Source of the DNA: Chamaecrista fasciculata
Taxonomy: Eukaryota > Streptophyta > Magnoliopsida > Fabales > Fabaceae
DNA: 64,000 nt
NCBI GenBank assembly: GCA_003254925.1
Contig: QANZ01046661.1
Span: 107,343 to 171,342 of the forward strand
Reading direction: 5' to 3'
Under the pieces are notes generated by a model, which saw only the letters and a program-made list of their open reading frames with translations, was not told the origin of the DNA and did not search any database. The translations under genes were made by a program, and so were the position numbers. Shown piece by piece: positions 55,665-64,000 of this stretch (the first letter of the stretch is position 1; every line of letters starts with the position of its first letter).

Positions 55665-58600
55665 TATATAATATTGGTAGTTCACAATGAAAACAAATAT
55701 AAATAATGGTCACATTTAACAGTCTTCCTACTAATTATTTAAGGCATTAATTGAGATACATTAGAATTAAAGAAAACAAAAAAAAATATTAAGTTTTTTT
55801 TAAATGATAAAAAAAAATTACAGCTCTATATGATTCTGTTTTTGAAAAACTCCTTTTAATTTTTTTTTTTTAAAAAATTTGATATTAGAGTTGCAGGTCT
55901 ATATGTGCTATATGATTTTTAAAGTTCAAAAGATAAAAAAATTTGTTTAGTACGGTAAAAATAAAGAGACAAAAATGAAGAATTGATTTTTGTTAATTAT
56001 ATCATTGGAATTCAATGCAAGCTCATTTATAATTAATTTTTAGATTAAATTTATCGAATTTTTTCACAAAAAAATTTATAATAAATTTTATCAAATAATT
56101 TTTCCATTTTTCTTCTAAAATGTATTTTTAAAATTAAATTTAGAAATTATTTTAAAATACACAAAAATGAAACCAGCATCAACATGTCCTATTTTGTGTC
56201 ACTTTTTCAAGTATTTATATATTTTATATAATTCGAAATAGAATATCTCTATTATAATAATAGTAAATTATGCTAACGGCAAAACTGAAATATGTTCATT
56301 TAATGTTAGATGGTGGGGACTGAGAGATTAAATAAATAAAATAAAAATAAAAAAAGTAGAGGAGGTGTCGCAAGAAGCAAATTCTTTAGCATAATCATAT
56401 TTTAAAGGAAAGTGGGAGATGGGAAAGTGCTTTACAATGTGCCAAGTTCTTGTGTATAGTTTGTTTAGACTTTAGAGTTTAGAGGGAGAGTCATTAATGT
56501 TTGATAGGTGACAAGTAAAGTGATTCCTCCACTAACTATATTATTAATTAATTATATGTGTGTGTGACAATGCGTGTTTGGAAGGAGATATTTGTCCATT
56601 CCTAATTTTCTCACTATATGTTCACCACATTTTTTTTTTTAAAAAAAAAATCAGATAGAGTATAGTCAAGTGTCCAATTTGAAAGGAGGGGGGAAAGTTA
56701 GTTAAATGAGAAATTGATTTATTAAGGTTCAATTTAACAGGTTGGGAATTAGTGGAAATTATAAATTGTTTAAAAAATGAAGCCATCTGAATAATAAAAT
56801 TATATAATTAACCTTAAATCAGTATTTTTTTTTTTGATTCAATGGTTTTTTTCTTTAAATTATTTCATATTCACCCAACACATCATTCTAACTTTTTTTG
56901 TTTTCTAATTCTTTTTTTTTCTGAGGATTGTGTTTTCTAATTCTGATTGAACTTACTCATAGAGACATATAAGCAGGAAAAAAATTATAAATATTCTCTT
57001 TTTGACAAGCACTCTCCCTCATTATGAGAATTCTTTTATAATAATTCGTTAAATTGTAAAAATAAAAATAATGCTCTGTCCAGCTGTCAATCTGCTGGTC
57101 TATCTTCTTCATTCATCACCCATTCATTTTTTTCATAAAAAATTCATCACCTATTCATTCATAAAGCACATAAACAGTTTGATTCACAGTTTTCACACAT
57201 ACAAAAGAGGGACCCATTTGGCCATATGTACAGAGCATACTCATAATTCTGTATTTGGCTTTCTGCCTAAACTTAGCTTTCATTCATGGAAAAAGGCTCA
57301 AGACAATGTGGGTTTGTGGGGTCATCAAGCCAATGAGATAGTGGATAGGAAGAAAAGGGTCAAATGGAAACTTGATGCTAATCATGTTTCTGAGTCAACC
57401 ATGGACATTCCATGTTTGCTCTTCCTCCTTTTGCACTCTACATCGCACTAATGAAGTATAATTGATAATCAAGCTGAGTAGATTATTTGGTTGGGGATTG
57501 ATTCAATTAAAGTAAAGGTATTGAATTCAATCTTAAAAACACAGGTGTTAAATAATTGATAAGAGAATTTTAATAAATTATCAAATGAGATTAATTTTCA
57601 TCACAGAGAAGGGACATTTTCACTCCTTGCCAAATTGGGGAATAAATTATCTATATCTTGCAATAGATAGCTATCCCGAAACTTCCTGCAGGGAAGTATA
57701 TGGAAATGTAAAGCTCAGTGCTCACTCATTGTCCCTATCCAAAATAGTAGTATGTATGTATATAACATGTGATGGATAATGACAGTTCCTTTAAAGTGTG
57801 ATCTCAAAGCAAGATTTGGATAAAGGTATATATGGCCATTAGAGAAAGAGATGTCTCACTAGAACCAGAAAATTGAGTGTCAAATCTATTCATAGCATTT
57901 TCTGGGGGAAATTTTGTTCTTTTGTTTGTGTTCCCCCTCCAATTTATTGAGCAACGCATGTGATATTAGTGAAGTATTTTAAGTGTTTTGGCCTGAACAT
58001 TTATTAACGAAAAGAAAAAGAGGAATGAAGATATGTTATCATATAAGTAAGTTATTAACCTTAATCTGTATGTTTTCTCAAAAATAAATCCACCAAAGAT
58101 TTTTTATTTTGGCCAGTACCACCAGAACTCTAATCAGTCTATTTAGCAGTACAGTACATGTAAAAATTCTCACAAATTTGAATTTAATACTCAGATAACA
58201 ATTTCAAGCCTAATAACAAAGTAATTTTCATGATACATCCAAGAAACAGAAGTGTTTCAGTCCTCTAATTAAGCAAAGAGATCTAAACACACAAAACATA
58301 CAGCAACCGAAACACACACTCACAAGAAATAGTAATTTGGCCGGTAAGGGTAATATTGCTTGCCATGTATGAATCACATTGCGGACCTTCTTTTCTCAAA
58401 ATATTTTTCCTTCTGCTATGCATGCGAGGTGGAAGACGAAGTTTGCAGAGTTTATTAATAAAATAGATGAAAAACCATACAACGCATGACAGGGTAATCA
58501 ACTAATCATGCCTTAACTAATAGTGAAGTACAAGGGTCAATACAAAATTTCTTGAGACCTTGAAACCCCGTCTAAGAAACAATAGTGTTCACTCATTGAA

Positions 58601-58832
58601 CAACTAGACATAACATTGCAGGAAAAAAAGAAAAAAGAAAAAAGAAAAATTATAGGTAAACAATGCTACAAAAGCTGCCTGCAGAGTGTGTGATAAGAAT
58701 TTCAGCCTAATATGACTTTTGAGATTCAAATGGAGATCATATGAAATACAATCATTCTCATGACAAAGCATCTACTGTCAAAACTCATTTGAGATATATG
58801 GATTGGCTCAACGACTAGTAGTTGTGTCCTCT
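55665..58832. other. Intergenic, no gene seen
   Basis: Very AT-rich. The longest open frame (57071-57451, 126 codons) is Ser/His/Phe-rich with no family features and no splice context. The last few hundred bases should include the RPL21 3' UTR. Confidence 0.45.
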
Positions 58833-61800
58833 TTAAGCAGTAACTGCAACCTTTTCTTGTTTCTTCTTGGCAGCTTTTGATGGCACTTCAGTCACAGTAT
58901 TTTCAGGTTTCTCAATTCCTTGTATATCAGTTATCCTTAACTTTGTCAATTCCTAAAGATAATAACCATATAAGAAGCCGATTTATCAGAAATAATTTGT
59001 GACAAAACTAAATCCAACTAAGAAGTTGCTTTCCAACTTACCTGGCGATGACCTTTGGTTCTACGGTAATTCTTCCTTCTCTTTTTCTTAAAAATAATCA
59101 CCTTTGCATCTAATGCCTGAGGCAAAGGAAAATAAGATAAGAAAAATTCTCTAGAGCAAAAAAACTTTGATTCCATTTCACTTTTTGTCTTGTATGTGTG
59201 GTTTGGTTCCATTTCATTACGGTTTCAAGTACCAAACAAAGTAAAGTGAGGTTTCAAGTAACAAACAAAGTAAAGTGATGAAATTCGATTGCAATTCAGA
59301 AACAACCAAACACTGAAACAGTTATTATCACTAATCCATGCCCATTCATGAACATTATCATTGTCGTCCCCATGACCATTAACTTCATACACCAACATTG
59401 CCAAATTCAATTGAAATGGGAAGTTCCTGACTTACATGCTCCTCAACAACGGCATGCACAGCTGCATCTGGCACTGTAGGTCGACCAACAATTGTCTGAC
59501 CAGCGGAGCCAAGCAACAGAACTTTGTTTAGAATCAACTGCAATGGACAAAAAGAAGAACAAACCAATTTTAACTTTCCCGACCAAATGTTTAACTGAAT
59601 GACAAGAAAATTTCCATACCAAAGAAAAAAGACACAAACAGCTGTACCAGTAAACAAGATATTGATAAGTAAGTCGACATACTTTTACTGTAGTTATTAC
59701 ACAAACAACAACAACAACCATTGGCAAACAAGATATTGATAAGTAAGATTGTCGACATACTTTTACTGATATAGTTATTACACAAACATTGGTTCTAAAA
59801 TTAGAAGAGGCAGGTTGGATGGTCGACCTATCAAAGAATAGTAAGAAGCAAGAGACTTGTTCTCAAAATGTAATTTCTGGATTTAGTTCAGAGACTAACT
59901 AACTGAAAAAACAGAAACAATCATATTGTCACTTCTATTGCAATTTCGGTGTCACAGTTTTTCATGAGCACATAATCTAGTGCATATCACTTCAATGGTT
60001 TTACTGACTAAAAGCTTTTTAACAAAAAAGAAAAAGATACCATGGCAAACCTCTCTTCCCAACCTCAGATCTTCTTTTTGGGAACCACCGAACTTTTATA
60101 CCAAATGTGCACCATTAACTCATTAACTTCTGCCTCAAATGAATTGATCTCCAACCTCTTCTCTGGAGTTCCTAAGAACATTGCTTTCTAATACTAATAC
60201 CTTGGTTTCTCTTTTCGCCATAATGGCAGATAAATATTAACTTTACAACATCCTATTTACTTTATCTGTTGCTCTCTTGGTCTCCTTAAGCATCTCAATT
60301 ACAGAAGAGAGAAGACTAGATTTCTCCCCCAAAAAATTACTTGCAAAATGCTAGTGCACTATTTGCATGAGAGGAAGTGTGGCATTGATTAAAAAAGAAA
60401 AAAACAATTTGCCAAGCAGCATATTTTACTGCCAAGCACCTTCACAAGATAAATGAGAAAACTTACTTTTTAATCCTTAAATTTGTCCCAAAACTACCAT
60501 TTAGTTCTTAAATACACTTTTTGGTCCCTTTTTTCTACAAACATCAACTATTTAATCACCACAGATAATGTTTCAAGAACCAAATAGTTGACATTTGCTA
60601 AAAAAAAGTCAAAAAGTGTATTTTCAACATAGGAGCTAAATCACAGTTTTGGAACAAATTCAGGGACTAAAAAATACTTTTTCTATAAGATAAATTGTGA
60701 GACAAAGGTAGTGCAAGTAGCAAAATTGCTCTTTCTCCGTAGTCCTAGGTAGAAGTAGACTTCAATTACAAAGATCAACGGGAGGAAACATATAGACCAA
60801 ACAGTGACATATCATTATTGCAAAAAAGTACAGCTATACATAATGACCAGTTGGTGCAAATATCAACCAGAAATTTCTTTTCCCTTGAACAGCATATCTA
60901 CATATTCTGTTGACAAATTATCTAATCAATCCAAATTAAGAGGTGGCTTGGCAACTTCAAAAACAGGTCTAGAGTTGTTTAGGACAAAATCACTCCAAAA
61001 TGGTAATTCCATACAGCTTGATTGGTTCCAAATACTCAGTTTGACTAAACATTTAAGTTTCTACTCATTCTGATATTAGTTAATATTGAATTATCCGTTT
61101 TCAGAATTATATATTCTGAGAAAATATTAAAAACTAAAGTAAAAGGAGATTAGAACCAGGGAGTCAATGAGACATTTGACAAGGATATACAATAATGGGA
61201 AAACATTATAAGATAAAATAAAGGAAGGAAACAAAAGTTTAGGAGATAGAGAATTTGAAATGTGCTAAGTAAAAAGTGTGGAGTTTGGCAGAGACCTCTG
61301 TCCATACTCTCTAATGTAAATTCAAGGAAAATCCATTGCAAAAACTAGTAAGAAAATCCTCTTAAAAGGGGAAGACAATTCTCTTAAGTAGAAACATCAT
61401 TTACAGCAGGAACGGCACAGCAAAAATGTTCAGCATGTCAGCATGTGTATTAGTTACCACAGTAGGGGGGAAAAAGGGAAAGAGTTAACAGCGGATCAAA
61501 AGCAATGATAAGAGATCTCTGATTTGTGACTTTCGAAAACTGTCTTGGCACTTGATATAGTATTTCGACGCTAATTGAATAGTACACTGTAAACTAATGC
61601 CTCTACAATATGTAAGGTGAAAGCCAATATACCATTATCATTTCAACGGTCAGATGTCAGATAATCAATAGGTTGTTCCCTAACTGTTTCAAACAGCCCC
61701 AACACTAAAGGAACCAAATACCAAATCAGACCAAGTCATGGTTCGGCAACCACTCGAAAGTTGAAACAGAGGCAATAATGTCATGGCTTATAATCCATCA

Positions 61801-62644
61801 TTACAAAAACAAGGCACTATGAAACTAAATCAAATGGAGCTGCTCAGTAAAATTGTAAACCTAGCTACATAGTTATTCTGCCACAAAAATTTTGGTATAT
61901 AGAAACATAAACATCTTAGGACGAGTGCAATTTGCAAAAGAACATGTACAACTAGCATCAGGACAAATCTATGCAAGCGCAAGGTGAACCTACCTTATCA
62001 TTCACTTCACAGAATTTCAGTCTCTCAGTGAAAATGCTGTCTCCGTTGCTTACTTTAAACTGGTGTGAACCGATCTAGATTCCCAAAAATAAATAAATAA
62101 GAAAAAAATAATTGAAATTGATATATATACACCTATTTCTTATTCAATAAGAACAAGACAACAAATTTGCAAATGAAACCTGCACAACAGCGAAAACCGG
62201 CTCGTATGGCTTGAAAGGTTGATCATTCTTGTCAAGAGGCCCTATCACTTTGTACCCAATAGCCGCCGACTCGGCTTCCTTTTCCTCTGCCGTATACTCC
62301 CTTTTCCGTCCAGGTACACCTGACACCGAGACATCGTCATCGTACTCAATCTCTCCCTCCTCATCCTCATCATCATCATCTTCTTCTCCGTCACTATTAT
62401 CGTCTACCATTTCTTGGCGTTCGCCGCCGACATCATTTCGATTACCGGTAGAGAAATGGCGAAGATGGGACCATCGCGGACACCCAGTGAAGGGAGGGGT
62501 ATCGGCGAGAATGTGAAGGAAGCTTGAGGCGAGGGAGTTAAGAGGGGGATTCGGCGGAAGTGAAAGTGAGTGGAGAGATGGATTTGTAGAGAGAAGAGCA
62601 GAGGCGTGACGCGTTAAAGCTTGCAGACAACGCCTATTCGCCAT
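58833..62644 (-). CDS. NFD1: Mitochondrial ribosomal protein L21 (NFD1-type)
   Basis: Five exons (minus strand): 62644-62180, 62074-61994, 59537-59436, 59116-59042, 58952-58833. They total 843 nt, giving 280 residues. The first 70 or so residues are Ser/Leu/Arg-rich, like a mitochondrial presequence. An acidic low-complexity stretch (EEDDDDEDEEGE) follows near residue 90. The bL21 fold begins near PYEPVFAVVQIGSHQFKV and continues through LLLGSAGQTIVGRP to VIIFKKKRRKNYRRTKGHRQ. The tail is Lys-rich. bL21 is an RNA-binding protein of the large subunit; loss of the Arabidopsis mitochondrial form blocks karyogamy (NFD1). Exon 4 uses CTCAG|GCATTAG rather than the nearer TTAG, since only the former keeps the frame. 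Intron 2 is 2.46 kb and carries a MITE and a small tandem duplication. Confidence 0.9.
59652..59788. repeat. Imperfect tandem duplication in RPL21 intron 2
   Basis: Two units of roughly 60-70 bp share 'aaacaagatattgataagta' and 'cgacatacttttactg' text, separated by a (CAA)n spacer. Confidence 0.75.
60455..60686. mobile_element. 232-bp MITE with a 9-bp duplication in RPL21 intron 2
   Basis: The ends are imperfect inverted repeats containing 'acttactttttaatcc' and its inverse. A perfect 9-bp direct repeat, AAGATAAAT, flanks it (60446-60454 and 60687-60695). The duplication size suggests a Mutator-like parent, but the terminal bases differ from the GG..AAGTGCA group. Confidence 0.75.
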
Positions 62645-62728
62645 GGATGCTTTGGGAGGTCTTCTAGGTTTATGAGGTGTATGATCCTTTTCAGTACTAA
62701 CTCCATTTCAGCACTTGGTTTTTACAAC

Positions 62729-63373
62729 GGCGAAAGTCCTATTTTGGTTCCACAGTTATGCTCGATGTTATAAATTGATCCCTCAGTTATTTTTTATTTC
62801 ATATTGGTCCCTTAGTTATCAAAAACTTGAAACAGTTGGTACCTCAAACGTTTTTCATCCATTTTTCCGTTAAAAAAAAGACAAAATTGATTTTTAACTC
62901 TTAAAAATTTTAATTTTTACATTAAGGACCTTTTTTTTATAATAGAACCAAAATGTAAGAAAGAAGAAATAATGGGGGGGTTTTACACAAAAATAACAAC
63001 CTCTTTCTTTCTATCTCCATTCACGCCGCTGCCGCTGAACCACCCACCACCGCTGCCAACCTCTCTCTCTCTCTGCACTCACGCCGCCGCCGCCGGCAAC
63101 CCCGCCGGCCCCGTCAAATCTCACCTCTACAACCCCAACCTTCCAACGTTTTCCATCTATTTTCTGTTAAAAATTAATTTTTAACTCCCAAATTAATTTT
63201 TCCGTTAAAAATTAATTTTGTCTTTTTTTTAACGGAAAAATGGATAGAAAATGTTTGAGGGACCAACTGTGTCAAGTTTTTGATAACTGAGGGACTAATA
63301 TGGAACGAAAAATAACTGAGGGACCAATTTGGAACATCGAGCATAACTGAGGAACCAAAATAGGACTTTGGCC
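62729..63373. mobile_element. 645-bp foldback element with a GC-rich loop
   Basis: It starts GGCGAAAGTCCTATTTTGG and ends with the inverse of GGCCAAAGTCCTATTTTGG. The arms are about 200 bp each, and the flanking 9-mers match at only 6 of 9 positions. The loop (about 62970-63150) is strikingly rich in CCGCC and CT runs compared with its surroundings and could be captured gene sequence; no protein was recognised. It begins 85 bp upstream of the RPL21 start codon, so it forms part of that promoter. Confidence 0.72.
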
Positions 63374-63660
63374 TTTTTCATTTGAGAAAAGAAAACGGTT
63401 AAAATCTCATTTTGGTCCTCAAACTTTAAGGTGAGTCTTATTTTAGTTCTATTTTAATCATCAAACTTTCTTATTTTAGTTTTATTTTAGAAATGATTAA
63501 AACATTTCTATTTTAGGTTTTTTTATTAAAAATAAAGTATTTAAATTTTTATGATAAAAAAAAAAATATTTGGATATATGGGACACTCGGATGTGGTCTG
63601 AGTATCCCAATATACGTGGATGAATCCAACTGACAACATTTTTTTGGATGAGGCTTATAT

Positions 63661-63692
<32 letters not shown>

Positions 63693-64000
63693 ATGGGGGG
63701 TGGGTAGGAATTAGGAAAGAGAAAATGAAGAAAGAGAAGATAGAATAGGAAAAAAATGAAGAGGGAAAGTAAAAAAGATAGATATAAGATATGAGAATTT
63801 ATGAGTGGTTGATGTATAAATTTAAGAATTTGGCGTATAAAAATTAAAATTTTGAATGCTAGAATTTAAAAAATTTAAGATTTAAATTATTTTAATTAAT
63901 AAAATAAATAATAATAGATTTAGATAATATTTTTTATATGAAATAATAGTTAATAAAATTTAAATTATCTTAATTAATAAACTTAAGTTAAAATTTAATT
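63374..64000. other. AT-rich right edge with a (TA)n tract
   Basis: No gene is seen. A long (TA)n microsatellite lies at about 63655-63692, followed by purine-rich and then AT-rich low-complexity DNA. Confidence 0.55.

Noticed and set aside
57071-57451. 126-codon plus-strand open frame in the gene-poor stretch
   Set aside because: Low-complexity Ser/His/Phe text with no domain and no conserved motif; length is within chance for this region.
58320-58450. Possible microRNA-like stretch (GGTAATATTGCTTGCC and nearby)
   Set aside because: I could not find a matching arm to make a hairpin of microRNA type, and it fits no known microRNA I can recall.
59109-59111. Nearer TTAG acceptor for RPL21 exon 4
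   Set aside because: Using it puts the ribosomal frame out of register and meets a stop within four codons; the upstream CTCAG acceptor at 59116/59117 keeps the L21 sequence intact.

Overview
The window is nuclear DNA from a flowering plant, almost certainly a eudicot. It is AT-rich, with GT-AG introns, long intergenic stretches full of degenerate transposons, and plant-specific genes (a DYW-class PPR protein, a callose synthase, PHO2 with its miR399 target array, and a mitochondrial ribosomal protein L21 with an organelle presequence). It is a draft assembly: one 48-base N gap lies at 1765-1812, and six single Ns lie mostly inside or beside repeats. The species cannot be fixed from the sequence.

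Layout. At 0-0.4 kb is the 5' end of a minus-strand gene that runs off the window. At 5.1-7.6 kb (+) is an eight-exon, 212-residue coiled-coil protein that fits the meiotic axis protein ASY4. At 8.9-11.8 kb (+) is a seven-exon plastid-type histidine phosphatase (phosphoglycerate mutase/CA1P-like). At 13.1-14.9 kb (+) is an intronless PPR-DYW RNA-editing-type protein. At 17.4-21.7 kb lies a broken Ty1/copia element, and at 22.2-25.4 kb a cluster of foldback DNA transposons. At 26.0-31.3 kb (+) is an intronless callose synthase of the CALS11/GSL1 type. At 33.4-36.3 kb (-) is an intronless DUF2921 membrane protein. At 37.6-46.1 kb (-) is PHO2/UBC24, with five identical miR399 target sites in its 5' leader. 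At 46.3-58.8 kb is a gene-poor stretch with Helitrons, SINEs and a 2.07-kb foldback element. At 58.8-62.6 kb (-) is mitochondrial RPL21 (NFD1-type). More repeats follow to the end.

The genes do not form one pathway. From memory, the Arabidopsis counterparts of ASY4 (At2g33793), the PPR gene (At2g33760) and PHO2 (At2g33770) lie side by side on chromosome 2. Part of the order is therefore an old syntenic block, here spread out by insertions.

The most informative non-genic structure is a set of foldback/TIR elements. They have termini like GGCTAAAGTGCA, inner GGTCCCATAACTTTT-type subrepeats and 9-bp target-site duplications, which point to Mutator-like (MULE) elements. One of them, about 560 bp upstream of the callose synthase start, carries a fragment that reads as plant splicing factor SF1 (a Pack-MULE-type capture). 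It sits next to a sister element, and the two share one 9-bp duplication in three copies. A separate Helitron family is defined by two 179-bp copies and a shared 3' hairpin followed by CTAG or CTAA. I saw no wholly new biological system. The strongest leads are the captured SF1 fragment, the stacked MULE insertions, and a 156-bp duplication that copies a splice acceptor in the PHO2 leader.
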